A stretch of DNA of 64,000 nt from Latilactobacillus sakei subsp. sakei DSM 20017 = JCM 1157. Its GTDB lineage: Bacteria; Bacillota; Bacilli; Lactobacillales; Lactobacillaceae. Under the pieces are notes generated by a model. It had not been told where the DNA came from, searched no databases, and saw only the letters and a list, made by a program, of their open reading frames with translations. Below, in pieces: positions 1 through 6,567 of this stretch (within the stretch, counting starts at the first letter, position 1; each line of letters opens with the position of its first letter). The DNA lies in NCBI RefSeq assembly GCF_002370355.1, contig NZ_AP017929.1, positions 930,001 to 994,000 of the forward strand, written 5' to 3'. Both the position numbers and the translations under genes were made by a program.

Positions 1-1
1 T

Positions 2-1124
2 CGCTTAATTGATGAATTAATTGCTAATCAGATTGAACCAATTGTCACGATTTATCATTGGGACTTACCGCAAGCCTTGCAAGATGAATATGGTGGTTGG
101 GAATCGCGGCAGATTATTCCGGATTTTACAGCTTATGCAGCCTTATTATTCGAACGTTTTGGCGATCGTGTTCATCATTGGGTCACCTTGAACGAACAAA
201 ATATCTTCATCACGCACGGCTATTTAACCGCAGAACACCCACCAGCAGTGATGGATGCTAAACGGACTTATCAAGCTAATCATATGGCCAATTTAGCCAA
301 TGCGAGTGCTATTAAGTTGTTCCACGAAAAAGGTTATCAAGGTGGGATTGGTCCTAGTTTTGCCTATAGTCCAACCTATGCCCTAGATGCTGATCCAGTG
401 AACCAGATTGCGGCTGATGATGCTGAGCAATTGAATGCCGATTTATGGTTGGATGTTTATGCTTGGGGTCGCTATCCGAAGTTAATTCTAAATTATTGGG
501 CGCGTGAAGGACTGCTGCCAGATATCACGGCAGCAGATCAAGCATTATTACAAGACCCATTAGCCCGGCCTGATTTCATGGGACTCAACTATTACCAAAC
601 GACAACCGTAACGGCTAATCCGTTGGTCGGTGGCGTTGGGTTAACCAAACAAAATACTTCCGGTAAAAAAGGAACGAGTCAAGCGAGCGGTGTGCCAGGG
701 CTTTTCAAGACGGCTGACAATCCGTATATGCAACAAACCGACTGGGATTGGAATTATTGACCCAGAAGGACTTAGAATGGCATTACGGCGCATTGAGAGT
801 CGTTATAGCTTACCGGTTTTAATTACCGAAAATGGTTTGGGTGCTTATGATCGCCTAGATGGTGCTGGTGAAGTGCACGATGATTACCGCATTGCCTTTT
901 TAAAGGCTCACATTCAAGCAATCCAAGAAGCCATTACAGATGGCGTGACCGTCATTGGTTACACAACCTGGAGTTTCACGGATTTATTGAGCTGGACGAA
1001 TGGTTATCAGAAGCGCTACGGTTTTGTCTATGTTGATCGAGATGAAACCGACGAAAAGGAACTCAATCGCTATCCTAAGGACAGCTTTTATTGGTACCAA
1101 CGCGTCATTCGAAGTAACGGATAA
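2..1124 (+). pseudogene. 6-phospho-beta-glucosidase (GH1), 5'-partial and frameshifted
   Basis: Glycoside hydrolase family 1 enzyme that would hydrolyse phosphorylated beta-glucosides in the cytosol after PTS uptake. The gene enters from the left edge: the frame is open from base 2 and reads a typical GH1 stretch (YHWDLPQALQDEYGGW). The acid/base motif TLNEQN and the nucleophile motif LITENGLG are both present but lie in different frames. The first frame stops at 758-760; the second resumes with IDPEGLRMAL, which in GH1 directly follows the DWDW segment. A single extra base around 745-757 explains this. Active only if the frameshift is a sequencing error. The GH1 assignment is firm; the exact substrate is inferred. 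Confidence 0.9.
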
Positions 1125-1143
1125 CAATTAAATTAAAAAAATG

Positions 1144-1184
1144 AAGACCTAGGACAAAAGTGATTTTTGTCCTAGGTCTTTTTT
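1144..1184 (+). terminator. Rho-independent terminator after the GH1 gene
   Basis: Perfect 14-bp stem GACCTAGGACAAAA / TTTTGTCCTAGGTC with a short loop, followed by a run of T. It lies 20 bases after the GH1 stop. Confidence 0.9.
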
Positions 1185-1205
1185 GATATTCGGATATGGA
1201 TGGTT

Positions 1206-1322
1206 TTACCGTTTTTTGTCAGTAGCTTTCTGTGCTTAGCGTCACTCGTCAAACAACTGCTTGCAGCAGTTATTCGCCGAGCGGTGCTAATGCTCGAAGC
1301 CAACCCGTTTCAAACGCACTTC
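1206..1322 (-). repeat. Structured repeat copy A (degenerate outer arms)
   Basis: Member of the hairpin repeat family described in the findings. The core is intact: TGCTTAGCGTCACTCGTCAA, a central palindrome ACTGCT-TGC-AGCAGT, then CGCCGAGCGGTGCTAATGCT. The inner stems have sequences that differ from other copies but still pair. The outermost arm is not convincingly complementary here, so this copy seems eroded. It lies between the GH1 terminator and niaR and does not touch a stop codon. Confidence 0.7.
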
Positions 1323-1377
1323 CTTTTTTGTGCGATTGCGCTTAAAATAGCTGTATTAGATAAAACGAGGTGTGGTA

Positions 1378-1905
1378 ATGACAACCCAACAAAGAAGAGA
1401 CGCCATTTTAGCGGCGATTAAAGACAGTGGCCAACCGATTAGTGCCAAGCAACTAGCGCAGACTTATCACGTGAGTCGCCAGACAATTGTGGGCGATATT
1501 GCGTTAATTCGCGCGCAGGGTGTCAATATTATTGCGACGGTCAGCGGCTATTATTATCAAACGACAACCCAACAAATCACCGGTTATCGCGCACAATTAG
1601 TGTGTCAGCATACACAAGCCAAGACGCGCGCTGAATTAACCGCCATTGTTCAAAACGGCGGGCGAGTGATTGACGTTACAGTTGATCATCAAGTCTACGG
1701 CGAAATAACGGGGCAATTAGGCATCAACAACTTGACAGATGTCAAAGGATTTATGCAAAAAATTAAAAAATATCCCGAACAAAAACTACTCTCAACACTC
1801 ACTGGTGGGATTCACCTCCACACCATCGAATGCGCTTCTGAACAGGATTTTGAACGGATAAAAGCGGCCTTGTCAGCACTTAATATTCTCTACGTTAATA
1901 ATTAG
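1378..1905 (+). CDS. niaR: NiaR-type niacin-responsive transcriptional repressor
   Basis: Regulator of NAD precursor salvage and uptake. Residues about 5-60 form an HTH_11 winged helix (RRDAILAAIKDSGQPISAKQLAQ). The remainder is the 3H domain, named for conserved histidines that bind metal and ligand, visible as VDHQVYGEI and GGIHLHTI. Length about 175 aa matches the family. The ATG at 1378 is chosen over a GTG at 1372 because GAGG (1367-1370) is spaced correctly for it. The next gene is a NiaP-like transporter, and a dyad lies over the promoter between them. That arrangement is typical of NiaR regulons, so NiaR probably represses its neighbour. Confidence 0.88.
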   Translation: MTTQQRRDAILAAIKDSGQPISAKQLAQTYHVSRQTIVGDIALIRAQGVNIIATVSGYYYQTTTQQITGYRAQLVCQHTQAKTRAELTAIVQNGGRVIDVTVDHQVYGEITGQLGINNLTDVKGFMQKIKKYPEQKLLSTLTGGIHLHTIECASEQDFERIKAALSALNILYVNN

Positions 1906-1906
1906 G

Positions 1907-1940
1907 GTGTCTTGACACATGTAAACCTAAGAAGTATGAT
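1907..1940 (+). promoter_or_regulatory. niaP promoter with overlapping NiaR-type operator
   Basis: TTGACA (1912-1917), a 17-base spacer and TATGAT (1935-1940) form a near-consensus sigma-A promoter. The -35 box sits inside the perfect dyad GTGTC-TT-GACAC (1907-1918), so a repressor bound there would block polymerase. The niaR stop codon ends two bases upstream. Assignment to NiaR is inferred from position and family knowledge. Confidence 0.8.
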
Positions 1941-1977
1941 AAACACAATTATTATCAACTTTGGAGGCGGATTTGAG

Positions 1978-3174
1978 ATGACAAAAGAACATCACAAACT
2001 ATTATGGGCAGCTGGTGGCGCCTGGCTATTTGACGCGATGGATGTCGGATTGTTGTCGTTTGTCATTGCAGCGCTCGCTAAAGAATGGCACCTTAACAGT
2101 GGGCAAATGGGTTTAATTGGCAGTGTTGGCTCAATCGGGATGGCGATTGGTGCTGTCTTCTTCGGCGCCTTGGCTGATAAAATTGGGCGGCGGAATAGTT
2201 TACTATTCTCGCTATTACTTTTTTCAATTGGGAACGGCTTATCGGCGCTTAGCCCATCATTAATCGTCTTCATGGCCTTACGGTTATTAGTGGGAATTGG
2301 TTTGGGTGGCGAGTTACCAGTTGCTTCGACGTTAATTTCAGAGAATACACCGGACGCAACACGTGGGCGGGCAGTCGTCTTACTAGAGAGTTTCTGGGCG
2401 GCCGGTTGGTTAGCGGCTAGTTTACTGGCATATTTTGTGATTCCTAATTGGGGTTGGCGCGTTGTCTTATTGATTACGTCACTCCCCGCTGTTTACACGT
2501 TGGTCCTTCGGGAGCACGTCAAGGATAGCCACGAACCAGCCACGATTCAAAAGCCATTGCCCTTTATGCAGCGCGTTACGAAATTGTGGCAACCAGCTTA
2601 CCGCCAAAAAACGGCTTTATTATGGTTTGTGTGGTTCTTAGTCGTCTTTTCTTATTATGGAATGTTTCTCTGGTTACCAAGCGTCATGGTGCTCAAAGGT
2701 TTTAGTTTGGTCAACAGTTTTGGTTACGTCTTAATCATGACCTTGGCGCAGCTACCCGGCTACTTTTTTGCAGCTTGGTTAATTGAAAAGTGGGGACGTA
2801 AATGGGTCCTCGGTAGTTTCTTAATTGGAACGGCAATCAGTGCCTATTTCTTTGGTACCGCCCAATCAGTCGGTCTATTAATTAGTGCTGGCGCCTTGTT
2901 ATCCTTTTTCAACTTGGGTGCGTGGGGCGCGTTGTACGCCTACACACCAGAACAATATCCAGCCATTATTCGTGGCAGCGGAAGTGGATTAGCCGCAGCA
3001 GTTGGGCGGATTGGTGGGATTGTCGGACCGTTTTTAGTCGGCTATCTCATCAATCAAAAAGTCTCAATCACAGTGATTTTTACGATCTTCACGGTTGCGA
3101 TTTTGATGGCAGCCGGAGCCGTCCTCTTATTCGGAGTTGAAACGATGCATCAAAAAATGACAGATGTCGACTGA
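1978..3174 (+). CDS. niaP: MFS transporter, NiaP-like niacin permease
   Basis: Twelve-helix major facilitator superfamily protein of the sugar/organic-acid-like group that includes NiaP. Residues about 1-60 contain WLFDAMDVGLLSFV, with the charged residue in the first helix typical of the group. The signature GALADKIGRRNS follows between helices 2 and 3, then RLLVGIGLGGELP. A second MFS half begins near residue 215. The start at 1978 follows TTGGAGGCGG; an upstream in-frame start at 1912 lies within the promoter. Predicted to import nicotinate or nicotinamide across the membrane; substrate inferred from linkage to niaR and its operator. About 398 aa, normal length. Confidence 0.82.
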   Translation: MTKEHHKLLWAAGGAWLFDAMDVGLLSFVIAALAKEWHLNSGQMGLIGSVGSIGMAIGAVFFGALADKIGRRNSLLFSLLLFSIGNGLSALSPSLIVFMALRLLVGIGLGGELPVASTLISENTPDATRGRAVVLLESFWAAGWLAASLLAYFVIPNWGWRVVLLITSLPAVYTLVLREHVKDSHEPATIQKPLPFMQRVTKLWQPAYRQKTALLWFVWFLVVFSYYGMFLWLPSVMVLKGFSLVNSFGYVLIMTLAQLPGYFFAAWLIEKWGRKWVLGSFLIGTAISAYFFGTAQSVGLLISAGALLSFFNLGAWGALYAYTPEQYPAIIRGSGSGLAAAVGRIGGIVGPFLVGYLINQKVSITVIFTIFTVAILMAAGAVLLFGVETMHQKMTDVD

Positions 3175-3190
3175 ATATTGCTAAATCAAC

Positions 3191-3219
3191 TTTACAGTTA
3201 ATTCACGAGGTGCGATAAT
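3191..3219 (+). promoter_or_regulatory. Promoter of tRNA-Arg
   Basis: TTTACA (3191-3196), a 17-base spacer and GATAAT (3214-3219), ending 11 bases before the tRNA 5' end. Confidence 0.7.
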
Positions 3220-3230
3220 GAAAGTTATAG

Positions 3231-3304
3231 GCTCTCGTGGCTCAACTGGATAGAGCAATCGCCTCCTAAGCGATAGGTTGCGAGTTCGATTCTCGCCGGG
3301 GGCA
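3231..3304 (+). tRNA. tRNA-Arg (anticodon CCT)
   Basis: A 74-nt cloverleaf. The acceptor strand GCTCTCG pairs with CGGGGGC using G-T pairs. The anticodon stem ATCGC/GCGAT encloses loop CTCCTAA with anticodon CCT at 3265-3267, and the T arm contains GTTCGATTC. CCA is not encoded. It reads AGG codons. Confidence 0.95.
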
Positions 3305-3330
3305 TCTTAAATTAAATAGCAACAACAAGT

Positions 3331-3376
3331 AGAAGAAGAAAGTTTAGCGCTAATGACGCTAAATTTTCTTCTTTTT
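3331..3376 (+). terminator. Terminator after tRNA-Arg
   Basis: Long inverted repeat (AGAAGAAGAAAGTTTAGCG against CGCTAAATTTTCTTCTTTTT) with a 7-base loop and T-rich 3' arm. Confidence 0.8.
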
Positions 3377-3407
3377 GCGTCAATACGGACGTTAAGAGGG
3401 AAAATCA

Positions 3408-3491
3408 TTGTTTAAAGGGCTAATTTATGGGCTGCCAATATCACTATTACTATGGGGTGTTATTATTGTCGTTATTTATTTTTTCATTTGA
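3408..3491 (+). CDS. Putative 27-aa single-pass membrane peptide
   Basis: Short ORF with a TTG start 7 bases after an AGAGGG ribosome-binding site. The product starts MFKGLIYGLPIS, then is almost wholly hydrophobic to its end, with one lysine near the start: a classic single transmembrane peptide. An overlapping 21-codon ATG ORF in another frame lacks a ribosome-binding site. It lies alone between the tRNA terminator and fba. Function unknown; a small membrane peptide or a type I toxin are both possible. Confidence 0.45.
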   Translation: MFKGLIYGLPISLLLWGVIIVVIYFFI

Positions 3492-3530
3492 TAATTAAGC
3501 ACAAAACCAGTCAGAATTGGGTTGAAAGAT

Positions 3531-3544
3531 TGAATTCGTTTTCA
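3531..3544 (+). promoter_or_regulatory. Candidate cre (CcpA) site upstream of fba
   Basis: TGAATTCGTTTTCA matches the catabolite-responsive consensus TGWAANCGNTNWCA at all but one position and lies about 120 bases before fba. Carbon-catabolite control of a glycolytic gene is plausible. Confidence 0.45.
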
Positions 3545-3568
3545 TTTTCAGAAAGTTGTCAAAGGTGA

Positions 3569-3631
3569 TTCATATTCAGCAAAAATATGGTAAAATAGAC
3601 TCGTATTCAAAAATCGCAACTAAAAAGTTGC
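3569..3631 (+). promoter_or_regulatory. fba promoter and 5'-UTR hairpin
   Basis: An extended -10 (TGGTAAAAT, 3588-3596) has only a weak -35 candidate (TTCATA, 3569-3574). A perfect 6-bp hairpin GCAACT-AAAA-AGTTGC at 3616-3631 lies in the leader just ahead of the TGGAGG ribosome-binding site. It has no T-run, so it is more likely an mRNA stabiliser than a terminator. Confidence 0.5.
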
Positions 3632-3652
3632 AATTAATCTGGAGGCTTTTTC

Positions 3653-4516
3653 ATGTCATTAGTTAATGGTACAGAAATCTTTAAAGCTGCTCGTGAAGGT
3701 CATTACGCTGTTGGTGCTTTCAACACAAACAACCTTGAATGGACACGTGCTATCTTAGGCGCTGCTCAAGAAACTAACACACCAATCTTGATCCAAACAT
3801 CAATGGGTGCTGCTAAATATATGGGTGGTTACGAATTATGCAAGAACTTGGTTGAACAAACAATCAAGTCAATGAACATCACTGTTCCTGTTATCATGCA
3901 TTTAGATCACGGTAACTACGAAGCTGCTAAAGAATGTATCGAAGTTGGTTACAACTCAGTTATGTTCGATGGTCATGATTTACCATTCGAAGAAAACTTA
4001 GCAAAGACAAAAGAAATCGTTGCTTTAGCACATGCTAAAGGTATCTCAGTTGAAGCCGAAGTTGGTTCAATTGGTGGCGAAGAAGACGGTATCGTTGGTG
4101 CTGGTGAATTAGCTGATGTTGAAGAAGCTAAACAATTAGCAGCTGCTGGTCCTGACTACTTAGCTGTTGGTATTGGTAACATTCACGGTGTATACCCTGA
4201 AAACTGGCAAGGTTTAAGCTTTGACCGTTTAGAAGAATTAGCTGCTGAAATCAAGATTCCTCTTGTATTACACGGTGGTTCAGGTATTCCTAAGGAACAA
4301 ATCCTTAAAGCAATCGACATGGGTATTGCTAAGGTTAACGTTAATACAGAACAACAAATTGCATGGTCAAAAGCTGTTAAAGCATACTACGCTGCAGACA
4401 AAGACGAAGCTGAAAAAGGCTTTGATCCTCGTAAAGTTCTTGCACCTGGTACAAAAGCAATCAAAGACACAGTTGAATCACGTATCGAATGGTTCGGTAC
4501 ACCAGCTGTTAAATAA
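3653..4516 (+). CDS. fba: Fructose-1,6-bisphosphate aldolase, class II
   Basis: Zinc-dependent aldolase that interconverts fructose-1,6-bisphosphate with dihydroxyacetone phosphate and glyceraldehyde-3-phosphate in the cytosol. At 287 aa it matches the Gram-positive FbaA type. Visible motifs: HLDHGNYE with metal-binding His and catalytic Asp (residues about 80-87), EAEVGSIGGEEDG (about 134-146), IHGVY and LVLHGGSGI near 205, and NVNTEQQ. Codon usage is strongly biased to optimal codons, as expected for a highly expressed gene. The TCTGGAGG ribosome-binding site supports the start. It appears monocistronic, with a terminator immediately after it. Confidence 0.97.
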   Translation: MSLVNGTEIFKAAREGHYAVGAFNTNNLEWTRAILGAAQETNTPILIQTSMGAAKYMGGYELCKNLVEQTIKSMNITVPVIMHLDHGNYEAAKECIEVGYNSVMFDGHDLPFEENLAKTKEIVALAHAKGISVEAEVGSIGGEEDGIVGAGELADVEEAKQLAAAGPDYLAVGIGNIHGVYPENWQGLSFDRLEELAAEIKIPLVLHGGSGIPKEQILKAIDMGIAKVNVNTEQQIAWSKAVKAYYAADKDEAEKGFDPRKVLAPGTKAIKDTVESRIEWFGTPAVK

Positions 4517-4528
4517 TTATTATTTATC

Positions 4529-4560
4529 AAAAAAGTCCAACTTCGGTTGGGCTTTTTTTA
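4529..4560 (+). terminator. fba terminator
   Basis: AAAAGTCCAA-CTTC-GGTTGGGCTTTTTTT hairpin with a CTTCGG-type tight loop and a T-run, directly after the stop. Confidence 0.9.
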
Positions 4561-4617
4561 TTGGCATTTTTTTGAAGGCTTGTGTTAAGATGATAGCAAA
4601 ATAGAGGTGGGGCTAAA

Positions 4618-4962
4618 ATGGACAATGTGGCACAATACTTGGCTGGTTTAGAAAATGATAATGATCGTGCACTTGCACTGTCAATGCACAAGATTATTTG
4701 TACGGTGTTGCCGGATGCCGAAGTTAAATTGGCCTACGGATTAGTTGGCTACTACCAACCTAAGGCACTTTGTTATTTTGGCATTAACAAGCGCCACGTT
4801 GGTTTTTATCCAACGAATCAACCGATGGCTCATTTTGCAAAAGAAGTCGCGCCTTATCAAACGGGTAAAGGGACGCTTCAATTTAAAAAAGATAGTGCGG
4901 CATTTCCAGTTGAGCTCATCCAAAATATTGCACGTTGGCAGTTAGCACAAGCACAAAAATAA
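4618..4962 (+). CDS. DUF1801 (YdhG/frataxin-like fold) protein
   Basis: Small 114-aa cytosolic protein. The pattern (LPDAEVKLAYGLVGYYQP, then FGINKRHVGFYPTNQPM, closing with LIQNIARWQLAQ) matches the DUF1801 family. This includes B. subtilis YdhG-type proteins, proposed to resemble frataxin. It has no membrane segments and no conserved partner nearby. The start follows GAGGTGGGGC. Biochemical role in this organism unknown. Confidence 0.75.
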   Translation: MDNVAQYLAGLENDNDRALALSMHKIICTVLPDAEVKLAYGLVGYYQPKALCYFGINKRHVGFYPTNQPMAHFAKEVAPYQTGKGTLQFKKDSAAFPVELIQNIARWQLAQAQK

Positions 4963-4991
4963 GCTTCCCCACAGTGGGCAAGCTTATTTTT
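4956..4991. terminator. Bidirectional terminator between convergent genes
   Basis: AAAATAAGCTT-CCCC-ACAG-TGGG-C-AAGCTTATTTT is an almost perfect palindrome with A-rich and T-rich flanks. It overlaps the DUF1801 stop and serves the SMR gene from the other side. Confidence 0.9.
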
Positions 4992-4993
4992 GT

Positions 4994-5314
4994 TTAATGA
5001 CCGCTCGTCACTTTAATCCCGATAATCCCAATCACGAGTAAAATCACGAATAACCAAGTTAACAAACTAAGATGTTCATTGAATAAAATCACACCGACTA
5101 AAATCGCCCCAACGGCACCAATCCCAGTCCAAACTGGGTAAGCGATACTGAGCGGTAAGCCTTTAGTTGCGCGAATTAAAAAGCCAAAGCTAACCACCAT
5201 CCCGACGATCGTTAATAACGTGTAGTTGAGTTTGGTAAAACCGCTACTCATCTTCATAGTAGTTGCCCACCAAACCTCTGCTAATCCTGCGATTAATAAA
5301 TCAAACCATGCCAT
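4994..5314 (-). CDS. Small multidrug resistance (SMR) family exporter, SugE/Gdx-like
   Basis: Four-helix membrane antiporter of 106 aa. The first helix carries the essential glutamate in LLIAGLAEVWWATTMK. The third region PLSIAYPVWTGIGAVGAILVG is the SMR signature. A single gene of this type with Glu-Val-Trp in helix 1 resembles the SugE/Gdx subgroup, whose members export guanidinium or quaternary ammonium ions. The ATG at 5314 follows AGGAGGC. An intrinsic terminator and a competing hairpin occupy its leader, so expression is probably attenuated and ligand-dependent. Substrate not provable from sequence. Confidence 0.85.
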   Translation of the reverse strand: MAWFDLLIAGLAEVWWATTMKMSSGFTKLNYTLLTIVGMVVSFGFLIRATKGLPLSIAYPVWTGIGAVGAILVGVILFNEHLSLLTWLFVILLVIGIIGIKVTSGH

Positions 5315-5345
5315 AATATAAAGCCTCCTAAAGTTGTCGCGCCAT

Positions 5346-5430
5346 AAAAAAAGGGCAGCCAATCACTTCTTCTATGACCTATAGAAGTGATTAACTGCCC
5401 GGTGGCAACGATTAAATTAAGTCTATCATA
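5346..5430 (-). promoter_or_regulatory. Attenuator-like leader of the SMR gene (candidate riboswitch)
   Basis: On the minus strand a TGC-TATGAT extended -10 (5425-5430) precedes the leader. The leader contains GGGCAG (5400-5395), ATCACTTCT and their complements, closing with CTGCCC and seven T (5352-5346): a strong intrinsic terminator upstream of the start codon. The terminator's 5' arm can also form TGCC-ACCG-GGCA (5407-5396), which would prevent termination. The SMR linkage suggests a guanidine-class riboswitch, possibly guanidine-IV; this is inference. Confidence 0.65.
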
Positions 5431-5455
5431 GCAAATTTGGTTACCAAAGAAAAGC

Positions 5456-6166
5456 CTAACCGATCGAACCGCCAATTAAGTAAGTGACGACCATTGTTAA
5501 AACGCCGGTTAAAACGTTACGTAAAATACCCTTGAAGCGGTTGGCATGACCTAGCGTGGCACTTGTATAGCCGGTAATGATTAAGGCAACCACAATTGAC
5601 GCCACGGTCCCACTGACTTTGTAAGGATAAGGAATCGCTAGAATTGTGAGGATTGGTAAGAGCGAACCCAAAATGAACGAGAAGAAGGATGAAAAGGCTG
5701 CGTGCCAGGGATTAAAATAGTGGTGTAGTTCAATGTTATATTTTTCGCGGAGCGTAATATCAAGACTATCCTTTTGCATGAAGGCTGTCGCAACTTGGTT
5801 AGCGAGAGGCGTTGGTAAGCCCTTTGATTCATAGGTTCGTTGTAGACTAGCTACTTCGGCATCGTATTCGTTTTGAATCGCTTCTTTTTGAAGGCGCATC
5901 ATTGATTTTTGCGTATCACGTTGTGTGCTGACCGAAACGTATTCACCGCCACCCATCGAAAAGGCGCCCGCTAACATGCCAGAAATCCCAGCTAAGAAGA
6001 GGGTGTATTGACTTTGGTGCGCGCTAGCAACACCGACCACAATCCCAGCAACCGAAATAATGCCGTCATTGGCACCTAGAACACCGGCCCGAATGATGTT
6101 GAGTCGTTCTGATAGATGAAAGTGATGTTCTAGTGGTTGCGCGTTGGTGGTTGTGATAGCTTTCAT
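5456..6166 (-). CDS. VIT1/CCC1 family transporter (iron/manganese)
   Basis: Membrane protein of 236 aa. LNIIRAGVLGANDGIISVAGIVVGV (residues about 23-47) and SGMLAGAFSMGGGEYVSVSTQRD are the paired signature of the VIT1/CCC1 (nodulin-21-like) family. The family moves Fe2+ or Mn2+ out of the cytosol in plants and yeast. The C-terminal half has three further helices. A charged cytosolic loop of about 60 residues (TQKSMMRLQKEAIQNEYDAE) lies between the halves, as usual. The start is supported by AAGGAG 11 bases upstream. Bacterial substrate not established from sequence. Convergence with other genes is absent; the SMR promoter lies right behind it. Confidence 0.85.
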   Translation of the reverse strand: MKAITTTNAQPLEHHFHLSERLNIIRAGVLGANDGIISVAGIVVGVASAHQSQYTLFLAGISGMLAGAFSMGGGEYVSVSTQRDTQKSMMRLQKEAIQNEYDAEVASLQRTYESKGLPTPLANQVATAFMQKDSLDITLREKYNIELHHYFNPWHAAFSSFFSFILGSLLPILTILAIPYPYKVSGTVASIVVALIITGYTSATLGHANRFKGILRNVLTGVLTMVVTYLIGGSIG

Positions 6167-6329
6167 GAGCGATGTCTCCTTAATATTGACTGATTTAACT
6201 TCATTATAGCTAATTGAGAAAGATTATCAATGGCTTTTGGGAAATCATTCACAACGAAAGAATCGTGTCAAATCTATTGCTAGGTTAGATTCGAATGGTT
6301 ATTAAGTACAGGTGTTAATAAGAAAAATA

Positions 6330-6373
6330 AAAAGGATTGGGGCCAAATATGAATTTGGGTCCAATCCTTTTTT
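6330..6373. terminator. Bidirectional-looking terminator after the pepS operon
   Basis: AAAAAGGATTGG.GCCAAA / TTTGGGTCCAATCCTTTTTT stem with T-run on both strands. It ends the minus-strand pepS transcript and lies just beyond the small membrane ORF stop. Confidence 0.85.
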
Positions 6374-6375
6374 GA

Positions 6376-6567
6376 TTATAAAGCTGGTGTTAACAGGGCT
6401 TGGTGGAAGTAGTAATAAGTGACGACTGTACAGACAATCCCAATTAACGAGATGACCACTAATAATTTAGTGGTTTGTTTTTGAAAATAGTAATAAGCGG
6501 TTAAACCGACAAAAAAGGTTGTTAGGCAAATCGAAATGCCTAACAGCATAAGCCAAAAAGTTAGCAT
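6376..6567 (-). CDS. Small two-helix membrane protein, translationally coupled to pepS
   Basis: A 63-aa hydrophobic protein with two predicted membrane segments (LTFWLMLLGISICLTTFF and KLLVVISLIGIVCTVVTY). Its ATG overlaps the pepS stop as TAATG, so it is almost certainly translated by re-initiation after pepS. I do not recognise a family. The tight coupling suggests co-production with the aminopeptidase, but a shared function is only inferred. Confidence 0.65.
   Translation of the reverse strand: MLTFWLMLLGISICLTTFFVGLTAYYYFQKQTTKLLVVISLIGIVCTVVTYYYFHQALLTPAL

Noticed and set aside
1200-1421. ORF of 73 codons ahead of niaR
   Set aside because: It covers structured repeat copy A and overlaps the niaR start in another frame; no supporting features.
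3231-3304. tRNA-Arg as an integration site with an att repeat
   Set aside because: No second copy of the tRNA 3' end and no integrase found in the window.
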